From assembly GCA_964418365.1 (NCBI GenBank), contig CAYQLM010000064.1:1-17483 (forward strand): a DNA stretch of 17,483 nt, in the 5' to 3' direction. Source of the DNA: JBBDXS01 sp964418365 (GTDB lineage Bacteria; Chloroflexota; Dehalococcoidia; DSTF01; RBG-16-68-14). The notes beneath the pieces were generated by a model that was not told where the DNA came from, made no database searches, and saw only the letters and a program-made list of their open reading frames with translations. Every line of letters begins with the position of its first letter. The first letter of the stretch is position 1. Of the stretch, positions 7,272 to 13,905 are shown in pieces. The translations under genes were made by a program, and so were the position numbers.

Positions 7272-7657
7272 TCTCCCGCCTCCATCCGCCGCCGATAGTC
7301 CGCCAGCGCGTGCTGCAGCGCGTCCGCCGCCAATACCGACGCGTGCAGCTTGCTCAAGGGCAGCCCGCCCAGCGCCTCCACGACTGCCTCCCGAGTGATC
7401 GACTCCGCCTCGGCGATCGATTTGCCGCGCACGATCTCACTGAGCAGGCTGCTCGCCGCGATCGATGCCGCGCAGCCGTCCGATTGCCAGCGCGCCTCCT
7501 CGATGCGCCCATCGCGCACGCGCAGCATGAGCAGCAGCGTATCGCCGCACACAGGGTTCGTCATGTGGCCCACACCGTTCGCATCTTCGAGCTCGCCGTG
7601 GTTCCTCGGCCGCTCGAAGTGATCGAGCACGATCTCCGAATAGCCTTCTGATGTCAT
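7268..7657 (-). CDS. IscU/NifU-type iron-sulfur cluster scaffold protein lacking the third cysteine
   Basis: Protein of 129 residues with the IscU fold pattern: SEIVLDHFERPRNHGEL, NPVCGD (Cys37, Asp39), DGCAASIAASS (Cys62), a long helix, and KLHASVLAADALQHALADY at the C-terminus. In E. coli IscU the corresponding last segment is K-I-H-C-S-I-L-A-E-D-A, where Cys106 takes the sulfur from IscS. Here that position is Ala106, with His105 kept. The LPPVK chaperone motif before it is also absent (GLPLSK). The protein may bind iron or zinc, or hold a cluster with a different ligand set, but it should not accept persulfide as IscU does. The start at 7657 is chosen to match the family N-terminus; an upstream in-frame extension runs through hairpin repeats. 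No sulfurase or SUF genes are adjacent. Confidence 0.88.
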   Translation of the reverse strand: MTSEGYSEIVLDHFERPRNHGELEDANGVGHMTNPVCGDTLLLMLRVRDGRIEEARWQSDGCAASIAASSLLSEIVRGKSIAEAESITREAVVEALGGLPLSKLHASVLAADALQHALADYRRRMEAGD

Positions 7658-7689
7658 AGCGGCGTGAGTGCCGCCCGTGGGGAGTGCAG

Positions 7690-7735
7690 GGGGGCGAAGC
7701 CCCCTTGCCGGGAGGCCTGGGGGGTGTCCCCCCAG
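7690..7735. repeat. Pair of GC-rich hairpins (REP-like element)
   Basis: The first hairpin has a 6-bp stem (GGGGGC/GCCCCC, 7690-7704, loop GAA). The second has an 8-bp stem (CTGGGGGG/CCCCCCAG, 7717-7735, loop TGT). Both lie between the peroxiredoxin and IscU-like genes. Neither has a clear T-run on the minus strand, so they look more like an interspersed palindromic element than a terminator, though they could stabilise or attenuate the transcript. Confidence 0.6.
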
Positions 7736-7782
7736 TTTCTCCAACCTGTCTGGGCGGGCGGGTGGGAAAGATAGACCATGTC

Positions 7783-8241
7783 CTATATATCCACCCCCGC
7801 CGCGCGCAGCGCCTCTTCGAGCTGCGACAGGCTGTTCGGGCTGTACGGGTTCGCCGCAAACGAGATCATCCCGTCTTGCTCGATGACGAACAGCGCGCGA
7901 CGCGAACGCCGCGCGTCGTCCTCCGCGACGACATCGTATGCGAGCGTGACGGCGAGATCGGCGTCCGAGGCGAGCGAGTAAGGGAGCCCGCCGCAGCGCT
8001 CCATGAATGCCTGGTGCGACTCGATGGCGTCCGCGCTCACGGCGATCACGTGCGTGCCTGCCTCTCGCAGCGCCTCGTGCGCGTCCTTCAGCGACTCGAG
8101 CTGCTTCGAGCAGCTCGGCGTGCCGTCTTCGAAATAGAACGCGAGCAGCACGCGGCCTTCACGCAGCGCGTCGGCGAGATGCAGGCCGCCGTTCGTGCTC
8201 GGCAGCGAGAAGTCGGGTGCGCGCTCGCCGCGGCTAACCAT
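7783..8241 (-). CDS. Peroxiredoxin, PrxQ/BCP type
   Basis: Thiol peroxidase of the AhpC/TSA superfamily, 152 residues, reducing hydroperoxides in the cytoplasm. The start is RGERAPDFSLPSTNG and the active site is FYFEDGTPSCSKQ, with Thr41 and the peroxidatic Cys44. PrxQ proteins with the resolving cysteine five residues on would have it at 49, but that residue is Glu. A second cysteine at 83 (FMERCGGLPY) sits where the helix-3-type PrxQ proteins carry their resolving cysteine. I therefore infer an atypical 2-Cys enzyme of that subtype. The ATG at 8241 is used; a TTG two codons earlier is possible. The start overlaps the stop of the MidA-type gene by 8 bases, so the two are probably cotranslated. 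Confidence 0.9.
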   Translation of the reverse strand: MVSRGERAPDFSLPSTNGGLHLADALREGRVLLAFYFEDGTPSCSKQLESLKDAHEALREAGTHVIAVSADAIESHQAFMERCGGLPYSLASDADLAVTLAYDVVAEDDARRSRRALFVIEQDGMISFAANPYSPNSLSQLEEALRAAGVDI

Positions 8242-9370
8242 CCGCAAAGCCCTGCAGCCCGCTCGCCTCGACGCCTTTGCGCTGCGCCAGCACGCGGATG
8301 CGTCCCAGCCCTGCCGGGTCGATCAGCTCCTGCACAGCGCGCCGGCGCGCGTAGTACTCCTCGAGCGCTTCGGGCGATTCCTTCGCCGCCGCCACGCCCG
8401 CGCCGATGCCCATGCTCGCCAGAAAGCGCGCTTGGGTCGTGAACCCCGCCACCGCGAGGCCTCCTTCCCGCCCGGCGCGCATCAGCGACGTGAAGTCGAC
8501 ATGCGACGTCATGTCTTGCTTCCCGATACGCGCATACGGGTCGGTGCTGGGATTGTGGCGGTAGAAGCACATCAGCGTGCCATCGCGCCGCCATGGCGCG
8601 TACAGCTCGCGCGCCTCGTACCCGTAGTCGAACGTCAGCGCGAAGCCACGCCGCAGCCGTTCGGCAACCGACCGCACCCAATCGATGGCGTGAAGGTTCA
8701 CCTCCGCGACGCAACCCTCGCCGGGCAGGAGGTCGAGATCGGCGAAGTACTGCTCGATACATTCCGTGGACGGCGCCCCCAGCTCGTCCTCGAACCGCCC
8801 GTCGCGATGCGAGACGTAGATCTCGCGCAGCTCGCCGCGTTGCCACACGATCCGGTGCACGGGCAAACTATCGAGCAGCTCGTTGCTCAGCACGCAGCCA
8901 TCGATCTCGTCCGGTAGGTCCTCCAGCCAATCGATGGCATCGCTGCAGTCCGTCAGCATCTCGCCCTGCTGCGCCCGCAGCGATGCGCTGATCTCGACGA
9001 TGCGGTAGCGCAGCGCGCGCGCCAACGCCGGTTTCCGCCGCGATGCCCAGCGCAGCATGTCGCGCGCGAGCCGTCCCGTGCCTGCGCCCTGCTCGACAAT
9101 GTCGAAGCGCACCGGCTCGCCCAGAAGCTGCCAGCACTGCAGGAGCTGCTTCGCTACGAGCGCGCCGAAGATCGAGTGCACCTCGGGGCTCGTCAGGTAA
9201 TCACCCTCGCGCCCCACGGGCCGCCGGCTGGCGTAATAGCCGTGCTGGGGATGGTAGAGCACCGTCTGCATGTAATCGTGGAAGGTGATCGGCCCTTCCA
9301 CTTCGATACGCCGGCGGAGCAGCTCGACGAGCGCCGCATTCTCCGTCGCTGGCTCGAAGTCATCGCCCAT
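8234..9370 (-). CDS. SAM-dependent methyltransferase, MidA/NDUFAF7 family (DUF185)
   Basis: Protein of 378 residues, full length for COG1565. Diagnostic segments are FHDYMQTVLYHPQHGYY (30-46), GREGDYLTSPEVHSIFG (53-69), the SAM-binding loop EQGAGTGRLARDML (93-106) and SNELLDSLPVHR (162-173). The eukaryotic relative NDUFAF7 methylates an arginine of complex I; the bacterial substrate is generally unknown and nothing here identifies it. Start ATG at 9370; a TATAAGA sequence about ten bases upstream (9387-9381) is a possible -10 but has no good -35. It leads a two-gene unit with the overlapping peroxiredoxin gene. Confidence 0.93.
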   Translation of the reverse strand: MGDDFEPATENAALVELLRRRIEVEGPITFHDYMQTVLYHPQHGYYASRRPVGREGDYLTSPEVHSIFGALVAKQLLQCWQLLGEPVRFDIVEQGAGTGRLARDMLRWASRRKPALARALRYRIVEISASLRAQQGEMLTDCSDAIDWLEDLPDEIDGCVLSNELLDSLPVHRIVWQRGELREIYVSHRDGRFEDELGAPSTECIEQYFADLDLLPGEGCVAEVNLHAIDWVRSVAERLRRGFALTFDYGYEARELYAPWRRDGTLMCFYRHNPSTDPYARIGKQDMTSHVDFTSLMRAGREGGLAVAGFTTQARFLASMGIGAGVAAAKESPEALEEYYARRRAVQELIDPAGLGRIRVLAQRKGVEASGLQGFADG

Positions 9371-9416
9371 GGCAGCTTCATCTTATACCGAGCGCTGCGA
9401 TGGCAGCTCATAGCAA

Positions 9417-9440
9417 GAAAGGGGCCTGCCGGCCCCTTTC
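9417..9440 (-). terminator. Intrinsic terminator-like hairpin after the YjbQ-family gene
   Basis: Perfect 10-bp stem GAAAGGGGCC/GGCCCCTTTC with a 4-base loop, starting 22 bases after the stop of the YjbQ-family gene. The 3' arm ends in TTTC and is followed on the minus strand by TTGCT, a short pyrimidine tail. It also separates that gene from the MidA unit. It is AT-bordered on both sides, so it could act in either direction. Confidence 0.6.
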
Positions 9441-9462
9441 AGTTTCGCTTCGTAGCTGCGGC

Positions 9463-9975
9463 TTACCCGCGCACGCCGATGATGTTGACCAGAACCTTGC
9501 GCTCGCGCGGTCGGTCCAGCTCCACCAGGAAGATGCGCTGCCAGGTGCCCAGCGCCAGACGCCCATCGATGATCGGCACAGTTTCGCTCGTGCTCAGGAA
9601 GAGGTGCTGGCAGTGGGCGTGGCCGTTCGCGCACTCGTCGTCCTCGACGTTCGTCCGCCGCGAGAAATCGTTATGTTCGTACTCCTCGTCGATAGGCGCC
9701 AGCTGCTGAACCACGCGAGCCAAGTCCTGCAAGAGCAGCGGCTCGTTCTCGTTCACGCGAATAGCCGCCGTCGTGTGCCCCGAGAAGATCGTCGCCTGGC
9801 CGTAGTGGGCGCCCGAAGCGGCGACGATTCCCTGTACGTCATCTGTGATGTCGATGAACTCCGGAGCCGAGTTGGTTGTCGCGAAGAGCGCTTCGCAGTG
9901 GGCAATGGGCTGCCCAGCCGCCTTGGACACGATCGCCTCCCGGCGGATCTTCACTTCAGTGAGGGTGCGGTTCAT
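9463..9975 (-). CDS. YjbQ-family protein (UPF0047, secondary thiamine-phosphate synthase type)
   Basis: Protein of 170 residues. The conserved UPF0047 signature is complete: QATIFSGHTTAAIRVNENEP (60-79), DLARVVQQLAP, YEHNDFSRRTN (99-109), CANGHAHCQHLFLSTSETVP (115-134) and GTWQRIFLVELDRPRERKV (143-161). His67, His119 and His121 lie in these blocks. The family is annotated as YjbQ, able to complement thiamine-phosphate synthase weakly, but its physiological role is not settled. Most members are about 140 residues, so about 30 residues at the N-terminus (MNRTLTEVKIRREAIV...) are extra. A strong GGAGGAGG ribosome site lies 12 bases before the ATG at 9975, which supports this start. It stands alone, with a hairpin terminator behind it. 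Confidence 0.93.
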   Translation of the reverse strand: MNRTLTEVKIRREAIVSKAAGQPIAHCEALFATTNSAPEFIDITDDVQGIVAASGAHYGQATIFSGHTTAAIRVNENEPLLLQDLARVVQQLAPIDEEYEHNDFSRRTNVEDDECANGHAHCQHLFLSTSETVPIIDGRLALGTWQRIFLVELDRPRERKVLVNIIGVRG

Positions 9976-9987
9976 CTATCGCCGATT

Positions 9988-9995
9988 CCTCCTCC
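9988..9995 (-). promoter_or_regulatory. Ribosome binding site of the YjbQ-family gene
   Basis: GGAGGAGG on the minus strand, 12 bases before the ATG at 9975, fixes the longer N-terminus of that gene. The gap upstream to 10157 holds an AT-rich patch (TTATTATAAG at about 10047-10038) that may be its -10 region. I find no -35 at normal spacing. Confidence 0.6.
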
Positions 9996-10157
9996 GTGCC
10001 GCTCGCCCCGCCACGGCGGAGTGTAGCACGATTCCTTCTTATAATAACCTACCGACGGCCAAACTCTACTGCAATAGGCCCAAGGGCACTCGATAACGCG
10101 TTGAGCAGGGCCTCGTCCGTTCTTCAGACGCTCGCTCTCGAACCTCGAAACGCGAAC

Positions 10158-10562
10158 TCACAGTGGCTGCCGCCCGGCGAAGCCCGTGTCCAGCTCATGC
10201 CACCAAACGATACGCTCCTCGCCCAGCTTCCAGCACAGGTAGACGGTCCGGCCGTCGCGCTCTCCCGGGAAGTCGATAAGGCCCTCGTCGATGCCCTTTA
10301 GCTCACAGCCGATGTCCTGTAGCTCTCGCAGCGAGGCGTTCAGCCGCTCGCTCAGCGCCTCCGCCTCCTTGCGCTTGCGGTCCATCTGCGCCAGCAGCAG
10401 GTGCCCGTTGCCTGACGCGGCCTGCGTCAGCGCCGCCAGCGACGCCTGCAGCGTATCGAGCGAGGCCTTGGTCTCTTGCAGGGCGGGCAGCACTTCTCGC
10501 AGCCGCGGCAGCAGCGCGTTCGCTTCCTCCAGCGTGAACATGCGCGGCGAGCTGTCGGCCAT
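10158..10562 (-). CDS. DUF2203 family protein
   Basis: Protein of 134 residues. It opens with FTLEEANALLPRLREVLPAL (9-28), has a long charged helical region likely to form a coiled coil (about 22-85), and ends with the DUF2203 signature GLIDFPGERDGRTVYLCWKLGE (94-115) and WWHELDTGFAGRQPL (120-134). Its molecular function is unknown. The ATG at 10562 shares one base with the TGA of the S23-type gene upstream (TGATG), so translation may be coupled. However, the first seven residues (MADSSPR) fall in or next to repeat DNA, and the family homology starts at Met8. An older start at that methionine (10541) is quite possible. Confidence 0.9.
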   Translation of the reverse strand: MADSSPRMFTLEEANALLPRLREVLPALQETKASLDTLQASLAALTQAASGNGHLLLAQMDRKRKEAEALSERLNASLRELQDIGCELKGIDEGLIDFPGERDGRTVYLCWKLGEERIVWWHELDTGFAGRQPL

Positions 10563-10579
10563 CAGCTATCAGCCATCAG
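10557..10579. repeat. Heptamer repeat array, left end of the S23 cassette
   Basis: Three tandem units of the heptamer (C/T)ATCAGC on the plus strand (CATCAGC, TATCAGC, CATCAG plus a partial), preceded by GGC. It covers the stop codon of the S23-type gene and the start of DUF2203. It is inverted relative to the array at 11001-11034. Confidence 0.7.
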
Positions 10580-10951
10580 TTCCAGGTTCCGCGGCGGCGC
10601 GGGTCGGATGGTGCGGATGAGTGTGGCGAGCATTCGCTTTATCTCGATGAGATCGGCGCTCACAGCGCTGTAGTCGCTCTCGTTGAGGAGGTTAAGGTCA
10701 TGAGCGAGAAGTACGTGGTATTCCAACTCGCTCGCCGATCCCATAGCGATCTGGAGGAAGCGGGCAAAGTCCAAGTCGGTATCTCGGCCGCATCCTTCCG
10801 CGATGTTTGCTGGAATGGAACTCGCGCTACGGCGGAGCTGGCTTGTCAGGCCGTACAGCTCCTCTTTGGGAAACCCCGTGGTCACGCGATAGACGGCGAG
10901 TGTCAGACGATGAGCTCTCTCCCAAACCCCTAGCCGCCTGAAATCGCGCAT
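10562..10951 (-). CDS. Four-helix bundle protein, S23 (23S rRNA intervening-sequence) family
   Basis: Protein of 129 residues matching the S23 family: FRRLGVWERAHRLTLAVYRV, FPKEELYGLTSQLRRSASSI, PANIAEGCGRDTDLDFARFL and IAMGSASELEYHVLLAHDL, four amphipathic helices in order. Members were first found in insertions within 23S rRNA genes and are now known as widespread stand-alone genes of unclear function. The start at 10951 gives the standard MRDFRRLGVWERA opening; the longer in-frame ORF to 11071 reads through a repeat array. The last five residues (LMADS) are encoded by the left repeat array. The stop overlaps the DUF2203 start by one base. Inverted repeat arrays on both sides suggest the gene arrived as a cassette. 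Confidence 0.9.
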   Translation of the reverse strand: MRDFRRLGVWERAHRLTLAVYRVTTGFPKEELYGLTSQLRRSASSIPANIAEGCGRDTDLDFARFLQIAMGSASELEYHVLLAHDLNLLNESDYSAVSADLIEIKRMLATLIRTIRPAPPRNLELMADS

Positions 10952-10961
10952 CTCACGTGAG
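10952..10961. other. Perfect 10-bp palindrome next to the S23 start
   Basis: CTCACGTGAG lies directly before the ATG of the S23-type gene. Its minus-strand end, GTGAG, is too close to serve as an ordinary ribosome site. It could be an operator, a recombination site or chance. Confidence 0.35.
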
Positions 10962-11000
10962 CATACATGGAACGAGGACGTGCTGTGCAAGGAATGCCTA

Positions 11001-11034
11001 GTAGCTGATGGCTGAGAGCTGAAAGCCGATGGCC
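11001..11034. repeat. Heptamer repeat array, right end of the S23 cassette
   Basis: Read on the minus strand, the array is GGC followed by four heptamers: CATCGGC, TTTCAGC, TCTCAGC and CATCAGC. It is the inverted counterpart of the array at 10557-10579, with one more unit and more divergence. It ends about 45 bp before the start of the metallo-hydrolase gene. Confidence 0.7.
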
Positions 11035-11079
11035 AGCGGCCCGACAGCCCAAGCGCCGTTCCTGCTACCATGGACTCAC

Positions 11080-11751
11080 ATGGCCCAAGCGCCCACCGAG
11101 CTCCTCATCCGCGGCATCGTCGTCGGCGTCTTCGCCGAGAACTGCTGGATCATAGGCTCGCGCCGCGCCGGCGAGGCGATCTGCATCGACCCCGGCGACC
11201 AGCCCGACGAGATCCTCGCCCTCGCCCGCGACATGGGCGTCACCATCAAGCGCATCGCGAACTCCCACGCCCACATCGATCACATCCTGGGCGTCCGCGG
11301 CGTCCAGCAGTCGACCGACGCGCAGTTCCTGCTGCACGAAAGCGACCTCGGCATCGCGCGCGACTCCGGCCGCCACGCCGCGATGATGCTCGGCCGCGAA
11401 GACGAGCCCGCGCCCGATCCCGACGCCTTCCTCGCCGACGGCGACGAGGTCGAGGTCGAAGGCCTGAAGCTCAAGGTGATCCACACGCCGGGCCACACGC
11501 AGGGCAGCGTCTCCTTCTACGCCGAAGGCATGCTCTTCAGCGGCGACACGCTCTTCCGCGGTTCCATCGGCCGCACCGACCTGCCCGGCGGCAACTACGA
11601 GCAGGAGATGGCCAGCATCGTCGACAAGCTGCTCGCGCTGCCCGACGACACGGTCGTGCTGCCGGGCCACATGGAAGAGACGCGCATCGGCCACGAGCGC
11701 AAGACCAACCCCTTCGTCCTCGAGGAGCTGGCCCGAAGAACAAGGGGGTAG
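11080..11751 (+). CDS. MBL-fold metallo-hydrolase (glyoxalase II-like)
   Basis: Protein of 223 residues of the metallo-b-lactamase fold. Metal ligands are all present: HAHIDH (His63, His65, Asp67, His68), His139 in TPGHT, Asp156 in FSGDTLF and His197 in LPGHM. GSIGRTDLPGGN (161-172) is typical of the short glyoxalase-II-like hydrolases (YcbL/GloC type). These cleave S-lactoylglutathione or other thioesters, but the substrate is not certain; the glutathione-binding C-terminal domain of classical GloB is absent. Start ATG at 11080 (MAQAPTELLIRGIVVG); earlier in-frame starts run through the heptamer array. It is followed by two hairpins and then a membrane protein gene on the same strand. Confidence 0.92.
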   Translation: MAQAPTELLIRGIVVGVFAENCWIIGSRRAGEAICIDPGDQPDEILALARDMGVTIKRIANSHAHIDHILGVRGVQQSTDAQFLLHESDLGIARDSGRHAAMMLGREDEPAPDPDAFLADGDEVEVEGLKLKVIHTPGHTQGSVSFYAEGMLFSGDTLFRGSIGRTDLPGGNYEQEMASIVDKLLALPDDTVVLPGHMEETRIGHERKTNPFVLEELARRTRG

Positions 11752-11809
11752 GGGCGGGCCGGTGTGCCCGCCCAACGTGGGATGCAGCGGGCGGGTTTCA
11801 ACCCGCCCG
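11752..11809. repeat. Two GC-rich hairpins between the metallo-hydrolase and membrane protein genes
   Basis: The first hairpin is GGGCGGGC/GCCCGCCC (11752-11773, 6-base loop). The second is CGGGCGGGTT/AACCCGCCCG (11788-11809, 2-base loop, or 8 bp with TTTCAA). The first starts at the last base of the upstream stop. Neither has a T-run, so they resemble interspersed palindromic elements or transcript-stabilising structures rather than classical terminators. Confidence 0.6.
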
Positions 11810-11816
11810 GCTCCAG

Positions 11817-11824
11817 GGAAGGAG
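11817..11824 (+). promoter_or_regulatory. Ribosome binding site that decides a GTG start
   Basis: GGAAGGAG ends eight bases before GTG 11833. This favours the GTG over the ATG at 11764, which would lie inside the hairpin region and has no ribosome site. Confidence 0.7.
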
Positions 11825-11832
11825 CGCATCTG

Positions 11833-13905
11833 GTGGCACTCGGCGATCTCCTCGCTCGCCGCACGTGGGCGCTCGCCGTCGCGCGCGACGCCGCGCTCCT
11901 CGCCCGACGCTACGCGCTGGGTCTCGCTGCTCTCTCGTCGCTCCTCGTAATCGCCATCGCGATCGACCGCGACTTCCTCACCCGAGGCGACTACCTCGCC
12001 GTCTCGTGGGGCGATTGGCTCGGCCACGCCTACCGCGTCCAGTCGCTCCAGTCGCACGGGCTCGCGACGTGGGACCACAACTGGTCGGGCGGCATCTCGC
12101 TGTTCCAGGACTATCAGTTCGTCCCGCATCTCCTCACCATCGCCGCCGAGAAGCTGCTCGGCCTATCGATCGGCCGCGCGATGTTGCTCACGGAAGGCTT
12201 GCTGCTCGTTTGGATCCGCGTTTCCGGCTACGTCACGGCGCGCGCGCTCGGGTTGCCCGCCGCCGCTGCGCTCATCGCCGGCGTCGCGACCTTTGGGCTG
12301 AACGATTACGCCGCCGACATCTCGACGTATTCCGCGCTGTTCGGCCTCGCCGGCACGAGCGTGCTCTTCATCGCGGCGTACCGGCTGCGCGATCGCCCCG
12401 CGGTCTACCTCGTCGCGGCGGCGGCCGGGCTCGCCATCTACGTCCATCCGCACCTGGCGCTGTCGGGCGTCGTGGCGATGCTCGCCGCCGCGGCCGTCGA
12501 ACGCCCGTCGTGGCGCAGCGCGCGACGCCTCGCGCTGCAGCTCGTCGTCGTCGCGCTCGCGACGGCGTTCTTCTGGGTGCCGGCCTTCTTCTCCGCGCGA
12601 CCGGCCATGCAGGACCCGTACTCCGCCGACGTCACGTTCATCCGTTCGCTGTACAGCGGCGAGGTCGACCGGTTCAGCCATGCCGTCTGGCTCGCGGTGC
12701 CGATCGCGGCGCTGGTCGCGCTCATCTTCTCGCCGCACCTGCGGACGCGGCCGCTGCGTTACGCCGCAGCGTTCTTCGCGGTCGAGCTGTTCCTCATCGC
12801 GCTGTCGTACGGCGGCGCCGGGCCCGAGCAGGTCCGGCTCACGCAGAACGTCCGGCTGCTCACCGTCGCGCCGCTAGGCATCGGGCTGCTGTGCGCGTTC
12901 GCGGCCGACGCGGCGCTGCGCTGGTCGGCCGGACGCGACCTGCTCGCTGCCGGCACGCAGGTCGCCTGCCTGCTCGCCGCCGTAGCCCTCGCGCTGCCCG
13001 CAGTGCGCTGGGCGGCCGACCAGCAGTACCGTCCGACGACGTACCGGCCGGACGCCGTCGACCGGTGGCTCACGGCGAACGAGGGCGAGATCACCGGCCG
13101 CGTTTGGTTCGACGACCTGGGCACCGCGCTGTACACCTACCGCCACTTCGACCGGTTGCGCACGGTCGACAGCCACTACCCCGTCGGCGACTGGTCGCTG
13201 CTCACGCGGCCCATCCTCGAGGGCGTGCTGCTCGGCGAGCGCGACGAGCCCACGACGGAGCAGTACCTGCGCGCGATGGGCGTGTCGCACCTCGTGCTGC
13301 CGGACAGCGCGCCGCTCGCGGCGAAGCTCGCGCCGGGCGGCAGCGCGGCGGGCCGGCTCGTGGCCGTCGCGCGGTTCACCGACATGTTCCCGCCGGTGAC
13401 GGTGTACCGGACGCCGTGGCAGCCCGTCGAGGCGTTCGTCGCCGACCGGCAGAGCCTGCCGGCGCTCGACATCGCGAACACGAGCCGCTACGTCACCGCC
13501 GCCGACCGCCAGTCGCGCGACGCGAACGTCGCTCGCTACGCCGCCTTCGCCTACTCAGCGGACGCGACGCCGGCGCAGGTGGAGTATCCGTCGCCGGCGA
13601 CGATGCGCGGTGCGCTGCGCGGCGTGCGCCCGGGCCAGGCGCTCGTCATCGACGAGAACTGGGACCGCAGCTGGCGCGCGTCGACGGGCGACGGGCGCGC
13701 GCTGGCGGTGCGGCGCTACGGGCCGAACTACATTGCCGTCGACCTGTCGGGCGTGAGCGGCGACGTCGTCGTCAAGCTGCGCCACGAGATGTCGTGGGAC
13801 TGGAAGGCGGGCATCGCGCTCACGCTGCTCTCCCTGCCGGTTGCGCTCGGGGCGATGTTCGCGGAGCGACGCGATCAGCGGAGGGCACGGGCGGCGACGA
13901 CATAG
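11833..13905 (+). CDS. Polytopic membrane protein, GT-C/YfhO-like
   Basis: Protein of 690 residues, very GC- and alanine-rich. After a first transmembrane helix (around LGLAALSSLLVIAIAI) comes an extracytoplasmic loop, SWGDWLGHAYRVQSLQSHGL then TWDHNWSGGISLFQDYQ. This is laid out like the first loop of GT-C glycosyltransferases (acidic residue near DW, then 'W....gG.p....Y'). About ten hydrophobic helices follow, then a soluble extracytoplasmic C-terminal part of about 240 residues and a last helix near ALTLLSLPVALGAMF. The segment VIDENWDRSWRASTGDGRAL resembles the C-terminal domain of YfhO-type membrane proteins. It may transfer a lipid-linked sugar to a cell-surface polymer, but donor and acceptor are unknown. 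Its 3' end overlaps the convergent hypothetical gene by 31 bp. Confidence 0.85.
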   Translation: MALGDLLARRTWALAVARDAALLARRYALGLAALSSLLVIAIAIDRDFLTRGDYLAVSWGDWLGHAYRVQSLQSHGLATWDHNWSGGISLFQDYQFVPHLLTIAAEKLLGLSIGRAMLLTEGLLLVWIRVSGYVTARALGLPAAAALIAGVATFGLNDYAADISTYSALFGLAGTSVLFIAAYRLRDRPAVYLVAAAAGLAIYVHPHLALSGVVAMLAAAAVERPSWRSARRLALQLVVVALATAFFWVPAFFSARPAMQDPYSADVTFIRSLYSGEVDRFSHAVWLAVPIAALVALIFSPHLRTRPLRYAAAFFAVELFLIALSYGGAGPEQVRLTQNVRLLTVAPLGIGLLCAFAADAALRWSAGRDLLAAGTQVACLLAAVALALPAVRWAADQQYRPTTYRPDAVDRWLTANEGEITGRVWFDDLGTALYTYRHFDRLRTVDSHYPVGDWSLLTRPILEGVLLGERDEPTTEQYLRAMGVSHLVLPDSAPLAAKLAPGGSAAGRLVAVARFTDMFPPVTVYRTPWQPVEAFVADRQSLPALDIANTSRYVTAADRQSRDANVARYAAFAYSADATPAQVEYPSPATMRGALRGVRPGQALVIDENWDRSWRASTGDGRALAVRRYGPNYIAVDLSGVSGDVVVKLRHEMSWDWKAGIALTLLSLPVALGAMFAERRDQRRARAATT

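Noticed and set aside
10081..10157. Possible small RNA or tRNA in the gap before DUF2203
   Set aside because: No cloverleaf, terminator or conserved RNA motif can be recognised in it.
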